From contig JBBDIE010000015.1 of assembly GCA_040880545.1 (NCBI GenBank), forward strand, positions 1 through 49,962: 49,962 nucleotides of DNA, in the 5' to 3' direction. Origin of the DNA: M55B112 sp040880545. GTDB lineage: Bacteria; Bacteroidota; Bacteroidia; Bacteroidales; GCA-2748055. The position numbers were made by a program, and so were the translations under genes. This document shows positions 26,959 through 35,454 of this stretch, in pieces (the stretch's first letter is position 1; each line of letters starts with the position of its first letter). The notes beneath the pieces are model-generated. The model was not told the origin of the DNA. It was given only the letters and a program-made list of their open reading frames with translations, and did not search any database.

Positions 26959-29391
26959 ATGAAACGCACATGTAATTCAGTCATACTGGCACTCACTTTC
27001 GTTATAACATCCGGCCAGTTACTTTCAGATTATGAATTGAGATCAGATTTACTGACCAGCCACTGGGATGCGTCCTGGGTAAAGGTTCCTGGTACGCCGG
27101 GCTATGGATATGGTGTATATTTTTTCAGAAATCAGATTGAACTGGAGAGCATCCCTGAATCTTATATAATTCATGTGTCTGCTGACAACAGGTACAAATT
27201 GTTTATCAATGAAGAGTGGATCGGACTGGGGCCGGCAAGAAGCGACGCAGACAACTGGAACTTTGAAACGTATGATATCGCACCCTATCTTAAACAGGGA
27301 AAGAACATCATTGCTGCCGAGGTCTGGAATTACGGAGAATTGAAGCCATGGGCACAAATTTCGCAATTTACAGCATTTATTGTCCAGGGCGACAGTAAGC
27401 AATCTTCCGCTCTTAATACACCTGGGAATTGGTTATGCCGGGAAGTTGAAGCCTACCGTCCCATGGAAGTGGACAGGAAAGCACTGGGAACCTTTATTGT
27501 TGTGGGACCGGGCGACATAGTTGATGGGAATAAATATCCGTGGAACTGGAAGAGCAACGGCTACCATGATATAGATTGGGTCAGGCCTGAAATTCTGTAT
27601 CCGGGGTCTCCCAAAGGGGTTGGAACAGACATAACCCATGCCCTGGTTCCGAGAACCATTCCGGCCATGGAACTGAAGAAAATAACATCTCCGGTAATCA
27701 GAAAAATTAATCCTGGACCAGTCAGCAATGGCAGAAAAAAAGCCCTGGCCGGATTTACTGTACCACCGAATTCTACAACCTCGTTCCTGTTGGATCAGGA
27801 AGAACTGGTAACTGCCTATCCGGAGTTATCCATATCCGGAGGAAAAGATTCGGAGATTAAACTTACCTATGCCGAATCGCTTTTTAATCAGGAAGGCAAA
27901 AAGTTACACCGGGATTCTGTGTCGGATTCATATTTCAGGGGTAACTCCGATTTGTTCATTAGTAACGGTAATGATATTCAACAATATACCACATTATGGT
28001 TCAGAACCTTTCGGTATATCTTCATGGAAGTTTCAACCGGAGAAGAACCCCTCACCATAAACAATTTAACATCGGTTTTCACAGCGTATCCCTTTGAAGA
28101 AAAGGCCTATTTCAATTCAGATAAAGAATCAATCGATGCCATTTGGCAGGTGGGGTGGCGTACGTCGAGGTTATGTGCCAACGAGCTCTATTTTGATTGT
28201 CCTTATTACGAGCAGATGCAATATGTGGGCGATACACGTATACAGGCACTTATCACCCTGTATGTATCCGGGGATGACAGGCTGATGCGTAAATCCATTA
28301 CCGATTATTACAATTCCATCATACCGGAAGGACTGACATTGAGCAGGTACCCCACCGACCCAAGGCAAATTATTCCTACCTATTCGTTATTCTGGATTTC
28401 AATGATCCACGACTATTTATGGCACCGGAGTGATTATGGCTTTGCTGCAAGATACCTGGTAAGCATGCAGCATATTTTACATTGGTTCGAAAACAGGATT
28501 GATATTCGCACAGGTATGCTGGGCCCACTGGAATACTGGCCATTTGTCGACTGGACCGATCAATGGCCCTGGGACAGTGAAAAACGTATGGGGGGTGTGC
28601 CGCCTGGTGGTCAGGAGGGCAAATCATCCATTATCACACTTCAGTATGCCATGTCACTTGACCAGGCAGCAGATATTTTCAGTATTTACGGACTGGACGA
28701 CCTGGCTTCAGAATACAGTAAAAAAGCCGATGCACTCATAGAAGCTACCAGAAAGTATTGCTGGGATCCTTCCCGCGGATTGTTTGCTGATACGCCCGAC
28801 AAGCGGTCATTCAGCCAGCATGCGAACACATTGGCTATACTCACAAACGCTATTCCACCCAATGATCAGCCACTATTCATGGAGAAAGTGATCAGGGACA
28901 AATCACTGGTCCAGGCTTCCCTGTATTTCCGGTATTATGTAAACCGCGCTGTAATTGATGCAGGGTTGGGCCATAAGTATATTTCGTTGCTTGAACCCTG
29001 GGAAAAAATGATCGATCAGGGTCTCACAACATTTGCTGAAATTCCGGATCCCGAACGAACAAGATCCGATTGTCATGCATGGAGTTCAAGCCCCCTCTAT
29101 GAATTACTCGCCACAGTTGCTGGAATCAGACCGGCCTCAGTAGGATTCGAATCGGTGATCATAGCGCCTCATCCGGGAGATCTTACCTGGATCAAGGCGG
29201 GAATGCCCCATGAATTTGGGGAAATAACCATCGACCTGAAATTTGCCAAAGATGGTTCTGCAAAAGGAACAATCACACTTCCAGAGGATTTGACAGGCAT
29301 ATTTCTCTGGGACCATCAAACCATTGATCTTACCCCGGGAACACAGAAAATTTCCATAAAATCAATGGGCTCTAAGTTCAATTCTCCATAG
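26959..29391 (+). CDS. Alpha-L-rhamnosidase-like (GH78-related) secreted protein
   Basis: A protein of about 810 residues with a signal peptide. The ATG at 26959 gives MKRTCNSVILALTFVITSGQ; the upstream 26926 frame adds a non-signal extension. It carries a beta-sandwich sugar-binding module (NRYKLFINEEWIGLGPARSD), a second one near residues 270-390 and an (alpha/alpha)6 barrel with CPYYEQMQYVGDTRIQALI, the GH78-type barrel entrance with a Tyr/Glu/Asp set. It ends in a beta-sandwich (FGEITIDLKFAKDGSAKGTI). The canonical DERLGW acid motif is replaced by YEQMQYVGD, so it belongs to a divergent rhamnosidase clade and activity cannot be taken for granted. Confidence 0.75.
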   Translation: MKRTCNSVILALTFVITSGQLLSDYELRSDLLTSHWDASWVKVPGTPGYGYGVYFFRNQIELESIPESYIIHVSADNRYKLFINEEWIGLGPARSDADNWNFETYDIAPYLKQGKNIIAAEVWNYGELKPWAQISQFTAFIVQGDSKQSSALNTPGNWLCREVEAYRPMEVDRKALGTFIVVGPGDIVDGNKYPWNWKSNGYHDIDWVRPEILYPGSPKGVGTDITHALVPRTIPAMELKKITSPVIRKINPGPVSNGRKKALAGFTVPPNSTTSFLLDQEELVTAYPELSISGGKDSEIKLTYAESLFNQEGKKLHRDSVSDSYFRGNSDLFISNGNDIQQYTTLWFRTFRYIFMEVSTGEEPLTINNLTSVFTAYPFEEKAYFNSDKESIDAIWQVGWRTSRLCANELYFDCPYYEQMQYVGDTRIQALITLYVSGDDRLMRKSITDYYNSIIPEGLTLSRYPTDPRQIIPTYSLFWISMIHDYLWHRSDYGFAARYLVSMQHILHWFENRIDIRTGMLGPLEYWPFVDWTDQWPWDSEKRMGGVPPGGQEGKSSIITLQYAMSLDQAADIFSIYGLDDLASEYSKKADALIEATRKYCWDPSRGLFADTPDKRSFSQHANTLAILTNAIPPNDQPLFMEKVIRDKSLVQASLYFRYYVNRAVIDAGLGHKYISLLEPWEKMIDQGLTTFAEIPDPERTRSDCHAWSSSPLYELLATVAGIRPASVGFESVIIAPHPGDLTWIKAGMPHEFGEITIDLKFAKDGSAKGTITLPEDLTGIFLWDHQTIDLTPGTQKISIKSMGSKFNSP

Positions 29392-29470
29392 CGTACCGAA
29401 AACGGGAAAAGAACTTGAAAAGACTTACTTCTGGATATAAATTTTCATAACTGTTTTTCATCAATTTTAG

Positions 29471-29478
29471 TAACTTTG
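29471..29478 (+). promoter_or_regulatory. -7 promoter box for the DoxX/dehydrogenase unit
   Basis: TAACTTTG is an exact match to TAnnTTTG. It lies 39 bases before the DoxX start codon and after the rhamnosidase-like stop at 29391, so it marks the start of a new transcription unit. Confidence 0.5.
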
Positions 29479-29517
29479 GCACTTTGACTTCCTGGATAAA
29501 TTAAATCATCAACTAAA

Positions 29518-29684
29518 ATGATTCAGAAATATAGTAATCTACAATTGTGGACACTGGTAATATTACGGGTGGCCATTGGCTGGCATTTTTTGTATGAAGG
29601 AATAATTAAATTACTAAATCCAAACTGGTCCTCGGTTGGATACCTGATGGATTCCAAGGGTTGGTTTTCAGGGATTTTTCAATC
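29518..29684 (+). CDS. DoxX-family membrane protein, N-terminal fragment (cut by gap)
   Basis: 55 codons up to the gap: MIQKYSNLQLWTLVILRVAI, then GWHFLYEGIIKLLNPNWSS, then GYLMDSKGWFSGIF. This is the first membrane helix and following loop of DoxX/DoxD-type proteins (thiosulfate:quinone oxidoreductase large-subunit family). In several Bacteroidota such genes precede Gfo/Idh dehydrogenases and may pass electrons to quinone; that link is inference. The gene is 3'-truncated by the scaffold gap and is not fused to the dehydrogenase beyond it. Confidence 0.75.
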
Positions 29685-29784
29685 NNNNNNNNNNNNNNNN
29701 NNNNNNNNNNNNNNNNNNNNNNNNNNNNNNNNNNNNNNNNNNNNNNNNNNNNNNNNNNNNNNNNNNNNNNNNNNNNNNNNNNNN
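29685..29784. other. Scaffold gap (100 N)
   Basis: Exactly 100 N of unknown true length. It separates the DoxX N-terminus from the dehydrogenase C-terminus. The missing part must hold the rest of DoxX and the signal/Rossmann start of the dehydrogenase. Confidence 0.99.
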
Positions 29785-31089
29785 TCCCTGATCCAGAACT
29801 GGAAAGATGCTGCCGACAGAGACAATACCGATCGCAGGTACAATGACTATATGCAGCAGGATGACCTGAATATTGTGGTAAATGGTGTATGTGACCTGTT
29901 TGATGTAAGGGCCGAAAGAGGGTTACAATCTTCAGCAAATATTCACAGGGAAGGCTTACATGGTACCTTCGGAAATCAAGCCAGGAGATACAGGGATTAC
30001 CGGGATTTACTGCGGGCTGATGATATAGATGCAGTAATTATAGCGACACCGGACCATTGGCACGCAAAGATCGTCATAGATGCAGCAAGGGCAGGTAAAC
30101 ATGTATATGTTGAAAAAGGGTTGACGCGTACACTTGAAGAAGTTTATGCCATTCGTGATGTAGTAAAGGAGACTGGAATAACATTTCAGCTGGGTCATCA
30201 GGGAAGGCAGACCGAGAGTTACATTAAAGCTGCCGAAGCGGTCGATAAGGGTCTGATCGGCGAAATCAACCTGATTGAAGTCTGTACCAACCGAAATTCT
30301 CCCAATGGTGCATGGGTATATAAAATTGATCCGCAGGGAACAGAAAAGACCATCGACTGGGATAAATTTGAAGAACCATGTGAAGAAAAACGACCTTTCA
30401 GTCCTGAGAGATTTTTCCGCTGGAGATGTTGGTGGGATTATGGCACCGGTCTTTCAGGAGATTTACTGACCCATGAATACGATGCAATCAACCAGATAGT
30501 AAAAATGGGTATACCTGAAACCGCCGTTTCTTCAGGCGGGGTATATTTCTATACAAAACCGGAACATTATGTGCATGAGGTACGCGAAGTGCCCGATGTA
30601 TGGAACGCCGTTCTGGAATACCCGGAACATAATTTCTCACTATTATACAGTGCATCACTGGCGAGCAACAAAGACCGGGGTAAAGTAATCATGGGCCATG
30701 ATGGGCACATGGAACTGGGAAATAACCTGAGCGTTTATGCCAGCAGGGAAAGTACCCGCTATAAGGAGAAGATCCAAAGTGGATTGATTGATCCGAAAAC
30801 ACCAATCTATTCATACATTCCGGGACGAAAAGATGTGGATGCTGTTGCCTCACCTACGGAGCAATATTTTGCCGGACGGGGACTTTTGTTTACATACCGT
30901 GGTGGCAAAAGGGTTGACACTACACACCTTCACGTGGCTGAATGGGTTGAGGCCATCAGGGAAAACAAACAACCGAGCTGTGATATTGACCAGGCATTTG
31001 AAGAGGGGATAACAGCAGCTATGGCAACCATTTCTTACAAAGAAAACAGAAAGGTTACCTGGGATAAGGAAAAGGAAGAGGTATCCTGA
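29785..31089 (+). CDS. Gfo/Idh/MocA-family sugar oxidoreductase (5' end lost in gap)
   Basis: 435 residues of a nucleotide-dependent sugar dehydrogenase. The N-terminal signal and the GxGxxG Rossmann loop lie in the gap. What remains starts just before VVNGVCDLFD (acidic residue of the second beta strand). It continues with DAVIIATPDHWHAKIVIDAARAGKHVYVEKGLT, where the family EKP loop is EKG, and includes GLSGDLLTHEYDAINQI, the His-bearing catalytic region. The His in DHWHA and the absence of a short cytosolic start fit the secreted, Tat-type Bacteroidota subfamily with tightly held NAD(P). Such enzymes oxidise glycosides to 3-keto sugars or act as inverting/retaining hydrolases. A convergent DUF1080 gene ends 15 bases away. 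Confidence 0.85.
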   Translation, partial: SLIQNWKDAADRDNTDRRYNDYMQQDDLNIVVNGVCDLFDVRAERGLQSSANIHREGLHGTFGNQARRYRDYRDLLRADDIDAVIIATPDHWHAKIVIDAARAGKHVYVEKGLTRTLEEVYAIRDVVKETGITFQLGHQGRQTESYIKAAEAVDKGLIGEINLIEVCTNRNSPNGAWVYKIDPQGTEKTIDWDKFEEPCEEKRPFSPERFFRWRCWWDYGTGLSGDLLTHEYDAINQIVKMGIPETAVSSGGVYFYTKPEHYVHEVREVPDVWNAVLEYPEHNFSLLYSASLASNKDRGKVIMGHDGHMELGNNLSVYASRESTRYKEKIQSGLIDPKTPIYSYIPGRKDVDAVASPTEQYFAGRGLLFTYRGGKRVDTTHLHVAEWVEAIRENKQPSCDIDQAFEEGITAAMATISYKENRKVTWDKEKEEVS

Positions 31090-31104
31090 GCGGTTGCAAT
31101 CGAA

Positions 31105-31845
31105 TTAAAGCTCTCTTATCCAAATATTTCTGAAACTCACCGGGTTTCCATGATCCTGCAGGAAGATGGGCAGTCTTTCCTGGTGGGTTGAATAAGATTG
31201 TATCCCTATAAAATCGGTAGTACCCTTGATTTCAACATGGTTTTGTACCAGCACCCCATTGTGTATAACGGTTATGAAAGCAGGCTTTTTTAAAGATCCA
31301 TCTTCATTAAACTTCGGGGCCTTCCAGATGATATCGTAGGTTTGCCACTCACCCGGGGGCAAACAGGCATTTACAAGTGGAATATGTTGTTTATAAATGG
31401 ATGCCGCCTGACCGTTGGAATAGGTTCGGTTATTGTAGCTGTCCAGTACCTGCACTTCGTATCTGCCCATTAGAAAAACACCACTGTTTCCCCTGCCCTG
31501 TCCTTCTCCCTTTATTTCTTCCGGGGTGCGCCACTCAATGTGAAGCTGACAATCACCAAAATAGTTACGTGTTTCAATACCACCGGCACCCTTCTTTACT
31601 GTCAAAATACCACCCCTGATGTCCCACGTTACATTTCCACCCTTTTCGGATCTCCACATGGAAAGGTCATTACTTTCACCCAGCAATATAATGGCATCCG
31701 ACGGAGGTTTCGTTCCATCGGCAGGAGTAACCACCACCGGGACCGGGCTCCATTTTTCGGTTGCTTTCGGATCGGTTATCTTCTCCTGGGCCGTTAGTAT
31801 GGGAAACAATAATAAGCCAGCTAAAATAAAGGAACACCTTTTCAT
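31105..31845 (-). CDS. DUF1080 / 3-keto-disaccharide hydrolase-family secreted protein
   Basis: A 246-residue protein with a signal peptide (KRCSFILAGLLLFPILTAQ) and one concanavalin-like PF06439 domain. The motifs DLSMWRSEKGGNVTWDIRGG, NYFGDCQLHIEWRTP, GRGNSGVFLMGRYEVQVLDS and PIFLQDHGNPVSFRNIWIREL are the family core. Members cleave 3-keto-glycosides formed by Gfo/Idh dehydrogenases, and one such dehydrogenase gene ends 15 bases away on the opposite strand. A second DUF1080 lipoprotein lies at 36658-37473, so the locus holds two different members. The periplasmic location fits a secreted oxidoreductase partner. Confidence 0.85.
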   Translation of the reverse strand: MKRCSFILAGLLLFPILTAQEKITDPKATEKWSPVPVVVTPADGTKPPSDAIILLGESNDLSMWRSEKGGNVTWDIRGGILTVKKGAGGIETRNYFGDCQLHIEWRTPEEIKGEGQGRGNSGVFLMGRYEVQVLDSYNNRTYSNGQAASIYKQHIPLVNACLPPGEWQTYDIIWKAPKFNEDGSLKKPAFITVIHNGVLVQNHVEIKGTTDFIGIQSYSTHQERLPIFLQDHGNPVSFRNIWIREL

Positions 31846-31982
31846 AATTTATACATTTTATGAGTTAATATATCTGCAATAATAATACATCCGAAATCGT
31901 ACTACATTATATTTTCACCACGAATTTGGTAAATGTTCCGGATTAAAAATAAGAAAAAGCTGGTTCATTCCACCATGGGATG

Positions 31983-32744
31983 TTATTTCTTATAATCTTG
32001 CCAGATGGCATGAACTTCAGTAATGAGTTGAAGTTCTGAGCAATGGTAGTCACAGATCATCGTGGAATTCAGATATATTATAAAATCCTCCAACTCCTTT
32101 CCTCGCAGGCCTGTAATCGCATTCAAATTTTCAGGAGCCAATGTTTGTTCAAACAGTTCAATCAATTTACTATCCCGTTGTAATTTAAAGGCTCTCCTTG
32201 CCCCCTTCTCCCTTTTCGACAAATTGTAGTAAAAGTAAGAAACAGGAGAATTGATCAGAAATTTTGTGCTTTTGATCATATCCTCATTCATATCAAACGG
32301 AATTACCCCTGGATCCTGCTTAGGCAGTCCCAGTTTCTCTCCTGTATCCTCCGGCAAGCCCTGACGTTTCACCTCACCTAAAAAGTCACCGTAGGTAGAG
32401 CCCCAGGGAAATACAGTTGCTCCTCTCAATAAGTAAACTTTTCTGGTAAGCTTCAAATAGAAACCGCCCATATCTTTATTTACAGCGATCGTTGTATCAT
32501 TAAATGCAATATTGTAAAACGAGAGGCTATCAGATTCCCTGCAATTGAGTGAGAATATCCCCAATGAATCTGTAACATCCCCTTGTCCGCTACCGTGTGC
32601 GTACACGTGCGTATATGGAACAGGTACGAAAGATGCGTCGTACACTACGCCTGAGCAATGATGCAGTTTGGTTCCTGTTTGTGCATTTAACTGTTGAATA
32701 AACAACATTGATAATACCCAAATTATAATTGGGGATGAATTCAT
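31983..32744 (-). CDS. Secreted protein with carboxypeptidase-regulatory-like beta domain
   Basis: A protein of about 253 residues. The ATG at 32744 gives a signal peptide (MNSSPIIIWVLSMLFIQQLNAQ); the in-frame ATG at 32855 would add 37 basic residues and is rejected. After the signal a CarboxypepD_reg-like beta-sandwich is visible (GVVYDASFVPVPYTHVYAHG, DVTDSLGIFSL, DSLSFYNIAF). An alpha-helical C-terminal half follows (residues about 130-250) that matches nothing I know. This N-terminal domain is common on Bacteroidota surface proteins, but no TonB-receptor barrel follows, so the function is unknown. The gene stands alone, divergent from the SMP-30 gene. Confidence 0.65.
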   Translation of the reverse strand: MNSSPIIIWVLSMLFIQQLNAQTGTKLHHCSGVVYDASFVPVPYTHVYAHGSGQGDVTDSLGIFSLNCRESDSLSFYNIAFNDTTIAVNKDMGGFYLKLTRKVYLLRGATVFPWGSTYGDFLGEVKRQGLPEDTGEKLGLPKQDPGVIPFDMNEDMIKSTKFLINSPVSYFYYNLSKREKGARRAFKLQRDSKLIELFEQTLAPENLNAITGLRGKELEDFIIYLNSTMICDYHCSELQLITEVHAIWQDYKK

Positions 32745-32898
32745 AAATGAAAAGTATGAAAAAAGAGAATGGGACGTAGGTACATTAACTTTTTTTAACC
32801 TTGTTTTGTACATACCAGGTTTATCCTTCCAGATTATTTTTGAACATACAGGCATAATATAACCCTATCTGCAACCGGTACCATTCAATGTTTTTTCA

Positions 32899-32906
32899 TA
32901 TTTTTG
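32899..32906 (+). promoter_or_regulatory. Candidate -7 promoter box for the SMP-30 gene
   Basis: TATTTTTG fits TAnnTTTG and lies 50 bases upstream of the SMP-30 start codon. No -33 TTTG is seen. Confidence 0.35.
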
Positions 32907-32955
32907 TATTCCATGAACAGTCCTGTATATTAAGATAGCTTATAATCCAGATATC

Positions 32956-33915
32956 ATGAAACAGATGATCTTATTATTAATATTACTAAATACGCTCAGT
33001 TGTATGAACCAACAAGATCCACAAAACTACGAGGTGGTTGTTGCAGACAGCACTGTAAATTCCCTGGGAGAAGGGGCCATTTGGGATGCAGCCGGAAATC
33101 GGTTATTCTATGTTGATATATTAGGAAAAAAGTTGTTTGAGTATTATCCTGAATCAGGGGAAAAGAATGTACATGAGATGCCGTCTATGATAGGCACAGT
33201 AGTTGTTCGTACAGATGATGAAGTTCTTGTGGCGCTGGAAGACGGTATTTACAGTTATAATCTTACGCGCAGGGAGCTGAATTTTTTGGTTTGCCCTCCT
33301 CAAAATGACTCAACCCAGCGATTCAATGATGGAAAGTGCGACCCTGCCGGGAGGTTATGGGTCGGAACCATGTCGCTGCAAGGTGACAAGAAAAAATCCC
33401 ACCTATTCTGCCTTGACCCTGCCACAGGAATAACGGTAAAACTGGATGGCATAACCACTTCCAACGGAATAGTGTGGAGTTCCGACAAGGAATATATGTA
33501 CTACATTGACACGCCCACACAGCAGGTAATGGAATTCAAGTATGACAATAGCACAGGCGACATAAGTGAGCCAAGGATTGCTGTACAGGTCGCAGATTCT
33601 CTGGGATATCCGGACGGAATGGCTATTGACGGTAATGACAACCTATGGGTTTGTATGTGGGGAGGTTCATCTGTATGCTGTTTCGATCGTAAAACAGGTA
33701 AGCTATTGGAAAGAATTTCTGTGCCTGCAAAAAATGTGACATCATGTGCATTTACAGGCGATAAACTCAATGAAATGTACATTACAACTGCCCGAATAGC
33801 AACCTCAGATGAAGAGATAAAAACCTTTCCAAATGCCGGTTCCTTATTTAAAATAACTCTAAAATACAAGGGAAGCCATTCGAATCGTTATAAAATTAAC
33901 AATAGAGTTTTATAA
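32956..33915 (+). CDS. SMP-30/gluconolactonase-family lipoprotein
   Basis: A 319-residue lipoprotein (lipobox TLSC) forming the six-bladed SMP-30/gluconolaconase/LRE-like propeller. Metal-binding residues are at their usual places: Glu in LGEGAIWD, Asn in RFNDGKCDPAGRLWVGTM, Asn in TSNGIVWS and Asp in YPDGMAID. These enzymes hydrolyse sugar-1,5-lactones, the expected product when a sugar dehydrogenase oxidises a hemiacetal. Location near the Gfo/Idh and DUF1080 genes therefore fits an oxidative sugar pathway outside the cytoplasm. It is 54 bases ahead of the FMN-binding gene, which has its own -7 box. Confidence 0.87.
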   Translation: MKQMILLLILLNTLSCMNQQDPQNYEVVVADSTVNSLGEGAIWDAAGNRLFYVDILGKKLFEYYPESGEKNVHEMPSMIGTVVVRTDDEVLVALEDGIYSYNLTRRELNFLVCPPQNDSTQRFNDGKCDPAGRLWVGTMSLQGDKKKSHLFCLDPATGITVKLDGITTSNGIVWSSDKEYMYYIDTPTQQVMEFKYDNSTGDISEPRIAVQVADSLGYPDGMAIDGNDNLWVCMWGGSSVCCFDRKTGKLLERISVPAKNVTSCAFTGDKLNEMYITTARIATSDEEIKTFPNAGSLFKITLKYKGSHSNRYKINNRVL

Positions 33916-33930
33916 ATCACATTAATAATC

Positions 33931-33938
33931 TATATTTG
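33931..33938 (+). promoter_or_regulatory. -7 promoter box for the FMN-binding lipoprotein
   Basis: TATATTTG is an exact TAnnTTTG match lying in the short space after the SMP-30 stop. A T-rich stretch (GTTTT, 33907-33911) about 20 bases upstream could act as the -33 element. The FMN-binding gene can therefore be expressed independently of SMP-30. Confidence 0.5.
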
Positions 33939-33968
33939 CAGATATGTACATATTAATTTTATAGAACT

Positions 33969-34421
33969 ATGAAAAAAACACTCTTAATTTTTGTTGCTAT
34001 TGTTTTTGCAGTTACTGCTTGTAATAAGCAAACTTATGTTGACGGTACGTACACTGTAACTTTCAATGAACCCAGTCACAGTTACACAGGGTTTGTTACA
34101 GTTACGCTTGCTGAGGATGCCATTACAGATGTAGACTTTGACTACATGAATGACACCATTGACCTCAGAAAATCTGAAGATGATGCTTACAAACAAAGGA
34201 TGCTTGATCGTGGGATGACTACAAGTCCTGATGAATTTATTCCTTTAATTGAAGCAAGCCTTCAGGCTGCAACCATCATTCCTGAGTTCGTTCCGATAGA
34301 TGCAGTAACCGGTGCTACCAGTTCAAGTAATGATGCGAATTACCTCATGGAAATTGCACTTGATAATGCAATTACCGGAGAGACTACTAATGATGTAGTT
34401 CCTTACCCGGTAGAAGAATAA
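33969..34421 (+). CDS. FMN-binding-domain lipoprotein
   Basis: A 150-residue lipoprotein (lipobox VTAC) with one FMN-binding (RnfG/NqrC/NosR-type) domain. The covalent flavinylation motif is visible as DAVTGATSSS (near residues 113-122), where ApbE attaches FMN to a Thr in the family. The preceding GTYTVTFNEPSHSYTGFVTVTL forms the usual twisted sheet. It should be a one-cofactor extracytoplasmic electron carrier. With no Rnf or Nqr subunits in the window, its partner may be a membrane quinone-linked protein such as the DoxX-type protein upstream, but that is inference. It ends at a strong bidirectional terminator. Confidence 0.8.
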   Translation: MKKTLLIFVAIVFAVTACNKQTYVDGTYTVTFNEPSHSYTGFVTVTLAEDAITDVDFDYMNDTIDLRKSEDDAYKQRMLDRGMTTSPDEFIPLIEASLQAATIIPEFVPIDAVTGATSSSNDANYLMEIALDNAITGETTNDVVPYPVEE

Positions 34422-34443
34422 TTGCTGCAAAACAATTGATTAA

Positions 34444-34474
34444 AAAGGGTGCCCGCTAAAGGCACCCTTTTTTT
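34444..34474. terminator. Bidirectional terminator between FMN-binding and TonB genes
   Basis: A 10-bp stem AAAGGGTGCC/GGCACCCTTT with a 7-base loop has T-tracts on both outer sides (TTTTTTT to the right; AAAAA on the plus strand to the left, reading as T on the minus strand). It lies between convergent genes and serves both. Confidence 0.9.
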
Positions 34475-34485
34475 GTGTATTTTTC

Positions 34486-35166
34486 TTAACGTAATTTAAA
34501 TAGCACAGGCCAATGCATATAAACAGGCACCAACCTTTCGTTTTGCATCGCAGGTCTGAATTTAGGCATCTTTTTTAATACACGAAGTACTTCAGCGTCA
34601 AGTTCTGGATGGACTTTACGAATAATTTCAACATCCTCCACAACGCCAAATTTATTTACCGTAAACTTTGCAATAACTCTGCCTTCAATACCATGTTCCA
34701 CACATATTTCGGGATATTTGAGATTGTTATAAATCCACCGTATCATAGCCTCCTCCCCACCCGGAAACTCTGCCATAAACTGGACTTGAGTCGCATCAAA
34801 GGGTGTCTCAATCGTCTCTATATCTTCATCGCCATTCGGAAAAATCCAGTCGGGCACATAACCTGTTCTGTCCTGATCAAAAATACTAGCTATATCTATA
34901 TCAGGAATATCCTGATCATCAACAGGAATTGGGATTAACAGATCAGGAATTTTCTCTTTTTTCTGTTCTGTTCTGGGAATCAGAGGTATCAAATCTTTCT
35001 CTGCTGAAAACATGATACCGGCATAATTCATTTCGTCGGTTGACTGTTTCGGATTGCCCCATTCCAGGGCAACAAGAACCATTGATAATGCGATGATAAA
35101 TCCAACCTGAAGATGGATTAACCGTTGTTTCTCAATGTTTGCATTTAAATTCTTTTTAGGTTGCAT
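34486..35166 (-). CDS. TonB-like energy transducer
   Basis: A 226-residue protein with the TonB layout: a short cytoplasmic N-terminus, one TM helix (LIHLQVGFIIALSMVLVAL, residues about 18-36), a charged/Ile-Pro linker (IPDLLIPIPVDDQDIPDIDI) and a C-terminal TonB_C domain. The domain runs IEGRVIAKFTVNKFGVVEDV through VLKKMPKFRPAMQNERLVPV. The ATG at 35166 is chosen because it places the TM helix near the N-terminus; an in-frame ATG at 35235 adds 23 residues without purpose. No ExbB/ExbD are adjacent, which is common for Bacteroidota accessory TonBs that energise SusC-type receptors. Confidence 0.87.
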   Translation of the reverse strand: MQPKKNLNANIEKQRLIHLQVGFIIALSMVLVALEWGNPKQSTDEMNYAGIMFSAEKDLIPLIPRTEQKKEKIPDLLIPIPVDDQDIPDIDIASIFDQDRTGYVPDWIFPNGDEDIETIETPFDATQVQFMAEFPGGEEAMIRWIYNNLKYPEICVEHGIEGRVIAKFTVNKFGVVEDVEIIRKVHPELDAEVLRVLKKMPKFRPAMQNERLVPVYMHWPVLFKLR

Positions 35167-35454
35167 GGTTGTTTGGTTTAAGTAATACTCATTGTTGTCA
35201 GTTAAAAACCCACAACTACCGTTCCTGATTAGCAAAACTCAACATGTCATACAACTCTGAATGTCAAACAATAAGAGACTTTATGTATTCGTTATAATAA
35301 AATTGCCATAGCTGTTTAATTCTGGTTTTTCCCAGATGGATAAACGGAATTATGACCGTTTCTTGTCTCCAAATCATCGAACCAATATGCATTATAAGTG
35401 TTCTAACACTGAAATTATTCCGTTTAAACCGTATAACATAAGCTATTGAACCAT

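Noticed and set aside
29518..31089. A single 523-residue protein reading through the Ns
   Set aside because: The frame crosses 100 undetermined bases; the two halves are a DoxX start and a Gfo/Idh end from different genes.
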